Source: Lycium barbarum
Taxonomy: Eukaryota > Streptophyta > Magnoliopsida > Solanales > Solanaceae
NCBI RefSeq assembly: GCF_019175385.1
Contig: NC_083344.1
Span: forward strand, 27,530,231-27,594,230
DNA: 64,000 bases
Reading direction: 5' to 3'
This document shows, piece by piece, positions 1-10,500 of this stretch (position 1 is the first letter of the stretch; the number at the start of each line of letters is the position of its first letter). The notes beneath the pieces are model-generated. The model made no database searches. It saw only the letters and a list, made by a program, of their open reading frames with translations, and was not told the origin of the DNA. The position numbers and the translations under genes were made by a program.

Positions 1-682
1 TTTATAAATGATAAATCTTGTAGAATATAAAGGTTCTTGGTTAAAATATTTACCTTGGAGGAAACCTTAGGAAACTAGATTGCCAAACCAAATTCTTGAA
101 GGTTTCTTGATTTTTCTTGATTGCAAGAATGACTTTCTTGAAAGATTGAAGTATCTAAGATCTTTAGGGATGGAGGTAGAGCGAAAAATAATAGTCTCTT
201 TGGGATTATAATAGTGTTATGGACGTTTATGTTTCATAAAATAAAAAAATAGAGAGTCCCAATTCGAGTAGGAAAAGGCTAAAAAATGTAACCCAAAATA
301 TGAAAATTCTTCTTTAACCAGCGTTAGTAAAATAGGCATAACTCTTAGCACAGAACTCTGTTTGAGGTCCACAAGATACCGTTGGAAATCTATTCCCAAG
401 GGCCACAACTTTCATGTTTTAAGTTTTCTCAAATTCCGAACATCACCACCTGAAAATCGGCCATAAGTATCAACTGTCTCAAACTTAGACGAATTTAGAA
501 GGCCTTAAGAACATCACTTTTTGGTTTGACTTTAAAACGACTGTTTATCACCCGAATGGATTCACATAGCTAGAATATCATCTTTATACTAGTTTCAAAC
601 ATTCACATCTAACTCGGATTTACGGGATGTTACCGATATGATTTAGTATGAGAGTACGAAGTGTTACATTTGGGTCGTGACA
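1..682 (+). repeat. 3' part of the 5' LTR of RLG-1
   Basis: AT-rich non-coding sequence ending in GGGTCGTGACA, the LTR end shared by most gypsy elements in this window, four bases before a primer-binding site. The start of the LTR is outside the window. I see no tandem array or hairpin chain like those in the other LTRs here. Confidence 0.8.
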
Positions 683-685
683 AAT

Positions 686-697
686 TGGTATCAGAGC
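686..697 (+). other. Primer-binding site of RLG-1
   Basis: TGGTATCAGAGC, complementary to the 3' end of initiator tRNA-Met, the usual primer for plant gypsy and copia reverse transcription. It lies four bases after the LTR end. Confidence 0.9.
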
Positions 698-851
698 CCT
701 AGGTTCACCGATCTCACCCGTACAAGAACATCTCTACCAGATTCTTACGGATCGGTATGGAGACGTATGTATTCCCATCATGGTACTTTGTTATAATTGG
801 TATCTAGTTCGTTCAAATTGGTATCTGATTTCTTTTTCTATTCTCTCACAG

Positions 852-1808
852 ATGGTGGGGACTCGTGTTAGAGATGCGGTTGATGAGGTACCAGTGTCAT
901 CCGCTGGTGCCGTGACACGTGGTAAGGTCTAAGCTAGAGGCTGTGGACATGGTTGGGGCAGAGGATCAGCACCAGCTAGGGGTAGGGCTCCCATAGCTGG
1001 TCAGGCCCGTGCTAGATCCATGTCCCTCGAGCAACAAGTGAATCATGGTGATGCGATCTTCGAGGATAAGGAGTTGGGGCCAGCACTAGCTCTGCCTGAT
1101 ATTACTGCTACACTAGTTTTGTCTAATGTTTTGGTTCGAGTGTTTAACCTGCTTAAGGGTCTGACTCAGGCGGGTGTTCTACTAACTACACAGGATGGTC
1201 AGGAAGTGAGATTGGCTGATCAGATTCCAGAGAGTTTCCGTCATTCAGGGGCACAGCCAGCTACGGCTATGGCTCCTTAGATGGATGAGATTTTGGGACC
1301 AGATTTCTTTCCTAGGCCCGTAGCAAGCCCAGTGAAGGCCAGTGAGGAGTATGAATTGTTTGGGAAAATGACCAAGACGAAGACTCTAGTTTTCTTTGGC
1401 ACTCCGCATGAGGATGACTATGAGTTTATTATTTACTGTCATGAGAGGCTTCACAAGCTGGGAGTGGTAGATTCACACAGAGTTGATTTTGTGACATTTT
1501 AGTTGTTGGGTGATGCCATGTTTTGGTGAGAGCATATGTGGAGTACAGGCTAGCTAGGTCGCCGTCATTGACATGGACCAGGTTCTATCAGATTTTCTTA
1601 GAGAAGTACATCCCGCCTGCTTTGAGGGATAGGAGACGTGATGAGTTCAATCACTTGGAGAGGAGAGGGTCATCCGCTGTTGAGTATGAGGCTCATTTTC
1701 ACTCCTTATCTAGATATGCGCTTCAGTTGCTTCCCACAGAGAAGGACAGAGTAAGAAGATTTGTCAAAGGGTTGAACACTCCATTGAAGTTGGAAGCTCT
1801 TCAGTTAG
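852..1808 (+). pseudogene. gag of RLG-1, N-terminal half, broken
   Basis: The start ATG at 852 directly follows a pyrimidine-rich CACAG, a good splice acceptor. The frame runs about 26 codons to a stop (TAA at 930-932), resumes in the same frame through 1020-1280 and 1281-1502, then shifts by one base near 1500-1523 and continues to 1808. The segment with YIPPALRDRRRDEF and a downstream VRRFVKGL is the retrotransposon Gag domain, the capsid-like part that packages element RNA. The reading frame is cut by RLG-2 at 1808 and resumes at 35933 without losing bases once one copy of the GTTAG duplication is discounted. Confidence 0.8.
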
Positions 1809-2169
1809 TGTTACCACTCATTCTCGTCGTAGTAGAACCAATGGTTTCATAGTAGGGTATACCCTTGGAATTGAGACTCGTGTCCGAGTTTTGGAGATAG
1901 AAAGTGTCTGACCCCGTGTACAAAGCTACCAGCACGTATTCCTGGCAGTTGCAGAGTTAGAAGTTGAACGATTCGAATTGACATGATCTGAGCTGAACTT
2001 GAGAAAATTTGCAGACACAAGTCATCGTCGACGTGTCATTGACATGGTCGACTAACCATCGTTGTGCAGCATCGACCGGGTTCTGCAGCCTTACATCTAC
2101 AGGCGCAGCTCGACGGAGCAAGTCGACCCGCTCGTCGAACCGGACCGCTGTAACTTTTGGGCTTCAAAG

Positions 2170-2178
2170 TATAAATAT
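2170..2178 (+). promoter_or_regulatory. TATA box of RLG-2 5' LTR
   Basis: TATAAATAT at the same place in both LTRs (second copy at 34370-34378). It is about 360 bp into the 5' LTR, a typical U3/R position for a Pol II start. The exact transcription start is not determinable. Confidence 0.65.
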
Positions 2179-2780
2179 GTGGTTCACAACCTTATTTCTT
2201 ATTTTCCTCCATTCCAAATCAGAGAAACCCGAATATTCTCTCTCCTAATATTTCCATCATTATTAGTGGAGATTTGGAAAGGTCCGAGCCCCGTGGACTC
2301 GTGCTTGTCAAGAAAAAGGTTGTTTCTAGGGTTCCTTTAAGTTGTGAAGCTTAAGGAGTTGGAGTTGAAATTGATCTTTGGAGTCTTAGACCCCTCAAGA
2401 CTTCCATGTTCGAGGGGTAGAAGCTGGACGATTGGGTATACCTCAAGTTATGTTAAGGCTATTCCTTCTTTCATTTTGGAATGGTCCTTATGATATGAAC
2501 AAACAAACGAGCAAGCGAGCTTCCATATTACTCTACTCTTAGATACAGTAGGAGTACTTCAGTCTTTGATGTTCATGTACCCCGTTTATGATTGCTCCTT
2601 CTGTTCATAGGTCCAGTTTGATGTATATAGTTATTCATGCATTACATTCATATATATATTGACCCGTGACAAGAAGGTGTTATATACGCAAGTATTATAT
2701 GTATATGGGGTATGGAAAGTGATTAGGCGTCATATACGCATTACCTCCTGATCAGCTGGTGCACCTTAATGATGATATAT

Positions 2781-3000
2781 GGATCGGGCCCTACGTTCCT
2801 CGACATTATTACTATATGATATATGGATCGAGCCGTACGTTCCTCGGCATTATTATTATATGATATATGGATCGGGCCATACGTTCCTCGGCATTATTAT
2901 TATATGATATATGGATCGGGTCGTACGTTCCTCGGCATTACTATTGTATGGGATATGGATCGGGCTGAACGTTCCTCAGCAATATGACCTACATTTATGT
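2781..3000 (+). repeat. 44-bp tandem array in RLG-2 5' LTR (5 units)
   Basis: Units start with GGATCG at 2781, 2825, 2869, 2913 and 2957, exactly 44 bp apart. Each holds a GTACGTTCCTCGGCATTA core. The 3' LTR has six units (from 34979, 35025, 35069, 35113, 35157 and 35201), so copy number has changed since insertion. Confidence 0.93.
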
Positions 3001-3174
3001 ATGCGAGCAGGATTACCATTGAGAGCATGCATATTATGTGCCCACAGAGGCATTGTCAGTTATATAGATTTATGTAGATACATACAGATACTAGTTCATA
3101 CAAGTATATGCAGACAATTATTTCAGCTTATGAGTTCAGATTTAATACATGATTGTTCTTACGCCTTTCATACA

Positions 3175-3381
3175 CAGTACATTATCTGTACTGACTCCCC
3201 GTTGCTCAGGGGACTGCGGTCATGCCCGCGGGTTCAGGTAGATCGACAAGTGGTCCAGCTTAGTAGGACTTCTACCCAGCAGTGGTCGGTGCGCTCCATT
3301 GATCCGGAGTTGCAATCTATTTTGGTATGCTAGTCCTTTGAGATGCATATACATATGGGTATGACGGGGCCCTATCCCGTC
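3175..3381 (+). other. Conserved LTR hairpin chain, RLG-2 copy
   Basis: In order: CAGTAC/GTACTG (3175-3193), CCCC/GGGG (3197-3212), CTGCG/CGCGG just after it, CTCC/GGAG (3294-3309) and GACGGG/CCCGTC (3363-3381). The same chain occurs in the other LTR lineages with compensating base changes (see findings). The 3' LTR copy at 35418-35624 keeps the second, third and last stems but has decayed first and fourth stems. Confidence 0.7.
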
Positions 3382-3689
3382 CTTTCTACAGCTTTCATTC
3401 CTGTAAAGGTCTGTAGAAAGTTGTATGTATTAGTCAGATGATGTAGCCGTGTCAGCTCCCATTCTTTTGTGTATAGTATATGTAGCGGCCTAGTTGGCTT
3501 GCACTGTTCTTCAGTATGTCTGTGTCCATACAGATTGTACAAAGTTTTTGATGTTTTCCTTTCATGAGAATAGGTTATGCCATTTATGGGCCCTTGACGT
3601 TCAGTACTATTCAGATATGTGTTTAAGGGTGTTTGGTCGCTAGTGGTCAGACACTCGTCATAACTCATCGGTTTGGGTTGTGACAGAAG

Positions 3690-3701
3690 TAGTATCAGAG
3701 C
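3690..3701 (+). other. Primer-binding site of RLG-2
   Basis: TAGTATCAGAGC, one mismatch to the initiator tRNA-Met complement, five bases after the LTR end. Confidence 0.85.
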
Positions 3702-3886
3702 AGTTTAGTCCTAGGGTTATCTACAGACCGTGTCTAGTAGATTCTTGTTTATGGGCGTGTTGTGCACCACACTTATAAACAGGAGGCTACAAGACATTTA
3801 GGATGATGCCATTCTTTCTCTCATAGATTGTGCAACAGAGCCATGTGTTAAGCGTTCGCTTCTGATGAATTGTTGTGATTTCAGCG

Positions 3887-3999
3887 ATGCCCCGGAAGAA
3901 AGCTACAGCTGCCCAGAAGGGCAAGAGAGCGGCCGGTGAGGCCACTAGCTGTACTCGGCAGGCCACGAGGGCCCAGGATGAGATTTAGAGTGAGGGGCT
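3887..3999 (+). pseudogene. gag of RLG-2, first codons
   Basis: ATG at 3887 follows GATTTCAG, a splice-acceptor-like sequence that ends three bases upstream. The protein begins with a basic, Lys-rich stretch (MPRKKATAAQKGK). The same type of start (MPVKRKATATQKGK) opens gag in RLG-3, which supports this start codon. There is a stop about 32 codons in. RLG-3 inserted at 3999/4000 and the frame resumes at 29254. Confidence 0.82.
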
Positions 4000-4301
4000 T
4001 GTCACGACCGGACTAGGGGGCCGCGACGGGCACCCGGTGCTAGCCCACTCGGGCGCCCCTTGGCTTACACTTACACTTACATCTAGGTGAGCCACATAAT
4101 TAAACATATAATTCTATTCATCAATCATACTAGTCCCATTGGACGATAACACCTTCATATCAACATTGGCGTCTATGCCATACCCATGTACATAAGTCGA
4201 CAAGGCTACAACAGGATATAAAAAATATAGGCCAACAAGGCCAAACATATCTAACCATATACACATGTCTACGAGCCTCTAAGAAGAATATAACATATCA
4301 T

Positions 4302-4500
4302 ATAGGCGGGACAGGACCCCGCTATGCCCATAATTATGTACACAAAAGAATAAGTACCAAAAAGCTATAGCTCCGACTGAAATGGAGCTCTGCTATGTAA
4401 TCCCTGCGAATGTGGCTACGGATCAAGTCTGTCTCCCTGTGCACCTGCGGGCATGACGCGGCGTCCACAAACAAAAGGACGTTAGTATGAAGAATGTACT
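4302..4500 (-). other. Conserved LTR hairpin chain, RLG-3 copy
   Basis: Plus-strand coordinates from the distal stem inward: ATAG-CGGG/CCCG-CTAT (4302-4324), AGCTCC/GGAGCT (4369-4389), CTGCG with an imperfect partner near 4447-4461, CGTCC/GGACG (4462-4481) and AGTA/GTACT (4484-4500). The second stem uses CGTCC/GGACG where other lineages use CCCCC/GGGGG. In the 5' LTR the same chain lies at 26961-27160 with an intact CAGTAC/GTACTG but one mismatch in the AGCTCC stem. Confidence 0.68.
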
Positions 4501-4848
4501 GAGTATGTAAACCATGATCAACATCAATATAGAAACATATAGGACAACATAAGGAATAACATAGGATGGGAGATAGTAATATCATCGTCATAAGCACTTA
4601 CTTGCCTTTCATAGGGACTTTCCAAATTTTAATGCGTATTTGTGTACATACCTCCATAGCCGTATCCATACTCATATCCGTACCCAATTACGTATCCTTA
4701 TTCACATTCGTATCATGTACGTATTCTTATTCGTAATCGTATCATATTCGTATTCATACTCGTATCTATATCATATACATAATCATATCACATACATATC
4801 ATTTACATAGCATACCCAACTATGAAGGATCGGTGTTTCATACATACT

Positions 4849-4972
4849 TGGCCAGCCAAGGCTCAAGGTTACACATACCTGGCCCTACCAAGGCTTTAGG
4901 GTTACATCTACCTGGCCCTACCAAGGCTTCAGGGTTACATCTACCTGGCCCTACCAAGGCGTCAGGGTTATC
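4849..4972 (-). repeat. 33-bp tandem array in RLG-3 3' LTR (4 units)
   Basis: Units begin TGGCC at 4849, 4880, 4913 and 4946, each with a CCAAGGC core. The 5' LTR has only three units (27490, 27521, 27554), so the two LTRs of one element have different copy numbers. Confidence 0.9.
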
Positions 4973-6145
4973 TGTACCATCTGCAGAAGTGCGCGCGCAT
5001 TATATAATCATATACATACTTATTCTACCAGGCCTTATAAGCTCGGGGTTCCATAATCGTCATCCATAGATACATATACATATAATCTCATAAGCATTTT
5101 TACTATAATCATCACTATCATCATTGTCATCGTTATCGTCATCGCTATTACCATTATAGCCGTCATCAACATCCTTATCACTATTATCTTCATTCACTAC
5201 ATCTATCTTTATAGGCTTACTCTTCATACGCGGAACTTAGTACAATCGTAGCATATCAAGAGTCGTGAGCTCAATAGATCGGAAGATCGAACCATTTGAA
5301 AGACATCATAGACTTATGGAAGATTTAGATGTTTGGCCAAAGAACCATGCCTTATGAAAGAAGGGTTAGCCTTACATACCTTTCCATTCAATTATTTACC
5401 ACTTGCACGTTCTCCTTCAACGCTCGCGTTTCTACCTTCATTAAAGTCATACTATTATTAGAAATCGATAGCTAGCATACATGACTAAAACTAGAGAAAA
5501 TCGGACAACATCTCCTTTATTCACACGACATTCCTCCATAGCGTATATCAACTCCCAAACGTCATTAATACATTCACAATACTATAACAATTATCATTAT
5601 TCATCCACATTACCCACATTTCTCAATTTACTTTCAATCACCCATATCCATGGTCATAGCACACGACTATGTTCATCCGCATATATTGGCTATCCCATGT
5701 TCTCAACATCATTTATAACATATTTATATCATGATACATTAAAAATCATGACTCAATTCAAGTTATTACTCAAAATGGTACTATTCCACATTCATGACCC
5801 ATTTTTCTATATCCTTCTACAATCCGAGTATTTCAACTCTCAAATACCTTAAACAATGTAGAAACACCATTAATCTTACCTTAGATGTTGTAGGAACAAG
5901 CCTTGGTTTGTAATACTCCACTTGAGCAAAAACCCTAGTTCGTCTCCAATGAGGTTTCTTGACTTGAATGATCTTTAATGGATTTTCTTACACTTGATTC
6001 ACTTGGTTTGTGTTGTTGATCACTAACAATCCTTGAATTCTTGTGGAATAAATGTAGAGAGATGTTTTTAGAGAGAAGGGGTGTGACATGGAAGTGAAAT
6101 GAAATAAGACTTGATCCCTTTATTTAATGAGCCATTTCAGTCCCG

Positions 6146-6296
6146 ACCGTATATACGAACCAACATACGGTTCGTATAATTTATATGGGCCGTATGTTTG
6201 GTCCAGAAAGGTAGGCTATTCTGGGCTAATTGTACGGTCCCAACATACGGACAGTATAATTTATACGGCCAGTATGTTTGGCCGTATAATCCCCAG
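6146..6296 (-). promoter_or_regulatory. CCGTA/TACGG motif cluster upstream of the RLG-3 TATA box
   Basis: At least seven CCGTA, TACGG or TACGGNCCGTA-like words occur in 150 bp immediately upstream (in element sense) of the TATA-like sequence. The 5' LTR has the same cluster at 28749-28905. Dense repeats of a near-palindrome at this position look like enhancer or protein-binding sites; no binder is known to me. Confidence 0.5.
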
Positions 6297-6634
6297 TGAT
6301 TCCGAAGCTCGTTTCGTCGACTCGTTTGATCTCCAATCCTTATGGAACCTTCTTAGCACTTGTTTAACACATCAATACCAATCTAAGGGACGTTATCACT
6401 CTTATCCAAGACATTATTAAGTCTTCATTAACTCGTTACTCGTATTTCCTGTCCGATACCTATCGTATGCCTTGCCTTCTGTTGGCCAACCTTCTTCCCA
6501 TATCTCTTACATCTTTGAAATCTCATCTAGGGTCACCGAATGTCATTCCTCACTTATCAAAATACTGTATACTCGTACTCTTCACTAGTCTATTCACATG
6601 CGCACCAACGGAAGATTTTCCGAGGTGTAACATT

Positions 6635-6648
6635 CTTCCCCCCTTAAG
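6635..6648 (-). other. Polypurine tract of RLG-3
   Basis: Read on the minus strand it is CTTAAGGGGGGAAG, two bases from the 3' LTR start: the primer for plus-strand DNA synthesis. It is preceded by the ATTCGAGGACGAATG palindrome that also precedes the RLG-4 tract. Confidence 0.85.
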
Positions 6649-6835
6649 AACATTCGTCCTCGAATGTTAAGTCCTCGGGGGTTCTACGAAAATTTCACCA
6701 GAGTTTCCCCTATAATATGGCACTACCGTCCTTCCACAACAACCCATAATAGCAATGCCTCACAGGGCCACAACATAATAGCAATAGGATTTGGCCACAC
6801 ACGACCGAAAAGTATAAAAGGAAAACATACATACC

Positions 6836-7393
6836 TTATGATATTGACGTCTCATCTTGGATCTCTTCTAAGGGCTGAAATAAATGCGGGTATCTGGATC
6901 GCATACTTTTTTCCGCTTCCCATGTCATTTCTTCTCTTTTACTGCTTCTCCATAAAACCTTAACTGAGGCCACTTCTTTGTTTCTAAGCCTCCGTACTTG
7001 CCTATCTAGTATGGCAATGGGCACCTCTTCATAAGTCAACTTTTCTGTCACCTGTACATCATTTATTGGCACGATCCTAGTAGGATCTCTAACATATTTT
7101 CGAAGCATCGAGACATGGAAAACTGGATGGACTGACTCCAAGTCCGGAGGTAGATCTAATTCATAGGCCACTTTGCCTACTTTGCGCACAATCTCATAGG
7201 GTCCAATGTACCGGGGACTAAGATTCCCCTTTTTGCCAAATCTCATGACGCCCTTCATTGGCGACACTTTCAAGAATACCCAATCTTTAACTTGGAACTC
7301 TAAGTCTCTTCAACGATTATCCGCATAGGACATTTGACGACTTTCGGCTACTAACAACCGATCTTGTATGAGCTTGACTTTCTCTATGGCTTG
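6836..7393 (-). pseudogene. Integrase C-terminus and chromodomain of RLG-3
   Basis: Open from 7273 to 6836 (145 codons); the stretch 7393-7274 reads on in decayed form. It includes the GPYEIV-type integrase C-terminal segment, FHVSMLRKYV, then TYEEVPIAILDRQVRRLRNK and VKVLWR followed by MTWEAEKSMRSRYPHLF. That last run is the Del/Tekay chromodomain, which in chromoviruses directs integration to chromatin. This is the end of the Gag-Pol polyprotein. Confidence in the clade rests on memory of the motif, not a search. Confidence 0.85.
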
Positions 7394-9496
7394 CTAGACC
7401 AAGTCCGGCCCTATCAATTTAGCCTCTCCTGTTTCAAACCACCCGATTGGGGATCTACACTTTCGCCCATATAAAGCCTCATATGATGCTATTTGAATGC
7501 TAGAATGATAACTATTGCTATAAGCAAACTCAATGAGTGGTAAGTGATCATCCCAATTACCTTTGAAATCTATCATACATGCCCGTAACATATCTTCAAG
7601 TGTCTGAATGGTACGCTCAGCTTGTCCATCAGTCTGCGGGCGAAATGCCGTGCTAAGGCTCACTTGGGTCCCTAAACCCTCTTGAAAGGATTTCCAAAAA
7701 TTGGCTGTAAACTGAGTCCCTCTATCGGAGATAATAGATACTGGGACACCATGGAGTCTCACTATCTCCTTAACATAAAGCCTCGCATAATCTTCTGCCA
7801 CATAGGTCGTTCTAACCGGTAAGAAATGAGCTGACTTTGTGAGTCTATCTACAATCACCCATATAGAGTCATACTTACATCGAGAACGGGGTAAGCCTGT
7901 AATGAAGTCCATGTTAATCACTTCCCACTTTCAAGTTGGAATTTCTATAGCTTGCAACAATCCGCCGGGCTTTTGGTGCTCGATTTTCACTTGTTGACAA
8001 TTGGGACATTGAGCCACGAATTCCGCCATGTCCTTCTTCATCCCATTCCACCAATATATATACTTAAGATCATGATACATTTTCGTCGCTCCGGGGTGGA
8101 TAGAATAACGGGAACAATGAGCTTCTCTCAATATTTGGTGGCGTAAACCTGCCACATCAGGAACACATAATCTGCCTCGGCATCGAAGAACTCCGTCTTC
8201 TAAAATATCAAATGATGACTCCTCTTTCTGAGGGAGTGTATCTTTGCAATGCATTAGCATGGAATCTTCGTATTGCCGCTCTTTCACTTCTGCTACTAGC
8301 GACGAGACTGCTGAATTCTGAATAGTAGTTCCCCTGTTACCTGAGTCCACTACTCTAACTCCTAGGCTAGCTAGCTGCTGGAGCTCACGAGTCATTTTTC
8401 TCTTCTCTTGTCGTAAATCACATAAACTTCTCATAGATCTACGGCTAAGAGCATCAGCCACAACATTCGCCCTTCCAGGGTGATACAAGATATCAACATC
8501 GTAATCCTTTAGCAATTCCAACCATCGTCGTTGCCGCAAATTCAATTCTTTCTGCTTGAAGATATACTTAAGACTCTTATGATCTGTATAAATATCCACA
8601 TGGACACCATATAAATAATGTCTCCATATTTTTAATGCATGAACTACTGCAGCCAATTCTAGATCATGGGTTGGATAATTCTTCTCATGTTTCCGTAATT
8701 GCCTTGAAGCATACGCAATCACCTTACCGTGTTGCATCAACACATAGCCTAGCCCAACGCCTGAAGCATCGCAATAAACAACATATCCTTCCAATCCTTC
8801 TGGAAGTGTCAAGACTGGGGCAGAAGTCAATCTATCTTTCAACTCTTGGAAGCTACATTCACAAGCATCTATCCATTGAAACTTTGCCGATTTCTGGGTC
8901 AGCTTTGTGAGTGGTGCAAAAATAAAAGAAAAACCTTCAACAAATCTCCTGTAATAACCTGCTAAGCCCAGAAAGCTACGAACCTCCGTAGGAGTTGTAG
9001 GCCTTGGCCAAGTCTTCACGACCTCAATCTTTTGACTATCCACTCGAATACCATCGGCTACAACAATATGTCCTAGAAATGTCACTGAGTTCAACCAAAA
9101 CTCACACTTAGAAAATTTTGCAAACAACTCTCGAGTTCGAAGAACGCTAAGGACAGTACGCAAATGATCCGCATGTTCTGCCTCGGATCTAAAATACACC
9201 AAGATATCGTCGATAAATAAGATCACAAGTAAATCCAGGAAGGGCCTGAACACATTGTTCATCAAATCCATAAATACTGCCAACGGATTAGTTAGCCCAA
9301 ATGACATTACCCGAAACTCAAAATGACCATACCTTGTTCTGAAGGCTGTCTTAGGGATATCTTTCTCCCTAACTCTCACTTGGTGATACCCGGACCTCAA
9401 ATCTATCTTTGAAAACCATTTGGCACCGTGTAATTGATCAAATAAGTCATCGATCCTCGGAAGAGAATATTTATTCTTAATCGTCACCTTATTCAA
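7394..9496 (-). pseudogene. RT, RNase H and integrase core of RLG-3
   Basis: One frame from 9496 to 7394 interrupted only by a TGA at 7931-7933 (TGG expected). RT comes first with FIDDILVY as the catalytic loop. RNase H follows, with [10 protein letters not shown] and [10 protein letters not shown]. The integrase zinc region then shows H-H ([10 protein letters not shown]) and CPNC, and the core shows the DDE residues in MDFITG, SDRGTQF and GQAERT. An apparently intact catalytic set makes this the most complete gypsy pol here. It is cut off upstream by TAA at 9497-9499 where CAA or CAG is usual, and downstream by TAG at 7394-7396. Confidence 0.93.
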
Positions 9497-10500
9497 TTAT
9501 CGATAATCAATGCACATTCTCAAGGAGCCATATTTCTTTCGGAAAAACAATACAGGTGCTCCCCACGGGGATGAACTAGGCCTAATAAAGCCTTTCTCAA
9601 GCAAGTCTTTCAATTGCTCCTTCAACTCTTTCAATTCTGTGGGTGCCATTCTACAAGGAGGAATAGATATGGGCTTAGTGCCTGGCAACACATAAATGGA
9701 AAAATCAATCTCCCGCTCGGGAGGAAGGCCTGGAAGCTCTTCCGGGAACACATCCGGAAATGCATTTACTACAGGAACTGACTGAAGAGTCGGCGATTCA
9801 GCCACTACATCTTGAACCCGAACTAGATGATAAATACACCCTTTTGTGATCATTTTCCTTGCCTTTAGATAGGAAATAAACCTACTTTTTGGTGATGTCG
9901 TATTCCCTTTCCATTCTAAGACTAGTTCTCCCAGAAATTGGAAACGAACCATTTTCATTCTACAATCAACATTGGCGTAGCAAGACGTCAACCAATCCAT
10001 GCCCATAATAACATCAAAATCCACCATTTTTAACTCATGCAAGTCAATCATGGTACGACGATCACAAATCACAATCACACAATTTCTATATACTGGCTAG
10101 CTACTACCGATTCACCCACGGGTGTAGACACTTCAAAAGGTTTGATCGACTCCGGCTCGCCTCTAAATCGACCCGCAATATATAGAGTAACATATGACAA
10201 TGTGGAGCTCGGATCAATCAAAGCATATACATCATGAGAAAATACCGATAATATTTTTGTGAACACGTCAGGAGAAGACTCAAGATCTTGGCGCCCAGCC
10301 AAAGCATAAATACGGTGCTGAGGACCGCTAGAACTGGGAACTCTCCCTCTACCTCTACCATGGCCGACTGACGCATGTGAACCGGGCCCCATAGGGCGCA
10401 CAGATGCTGAAGAACCGGCTACCGACCCTGATGGCTGGGTCCTACCTCTACCATGAACTGAGGGGCAATCACACATAATATGGCCTGGTCGACCATATGA
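9497..10500 (-). pseudogene. Protease and start of RT of RLG-3
   Basis: The first frame (10476 to 10075) has the gag tail and the aspartic protease motif LIDPSSTLSY; plant relatives have DPGST or DSGST, so the catalytic-loop Gly is changed to Ser. A one-base loss near 10085 shifts the frame. The second frame (10078 to 9497) carries FDVIMGMDWL of the protease C-terminus and the RT N-terminus through WGAPVL and CIDYR. sLTR-1 lies immediately upstream, in the zinc knuckle. Confidence 0.87.

Larger units (their letters stand above)
1809..3685 (+). repeat. 5' LTR of RLG-2 (1877 bp)
   Basis: Starts TGTTACC directly after GTTAG and ends TTGTGACA. Contains a TATA box at 2170, a 44-bp tandem array at 2781 and a hairpin chain at 3175-3381. 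Relative to the 3' copy it has about 58 extra bases shortly after the start. Its splice-donor position reads CAAGTTATG instead of the CAAGGTATG of the 3' LTR, so the donor is lost here. Confidence 0.92.
4000..6632 (-). repeat. 3' LTR of RLG-3 (2633 bp)
   Basis: On the plus strand it runs from TGTCACGACC to GGTGTAACA. It is nearly colinear with the copy at 26659-29249 and differs by scattered substitutions and small indels. It holds the hairpin chain (4302-4500), a 33-bp tandem array (4849-4972), a CCGTA-rich upstream region (6146-6296) and a TATA-like ATTAAATAAAGGG read on the minus strand at about 6115-6126. Confidence 0.93.

Noticed and set aside
217..408. Minus-strand open frame of 63 codons in the RLG-1 LTR
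   Set aside because: It lies in a non-coding LTR, has low-complexity content and no family resemblance; chance frame.
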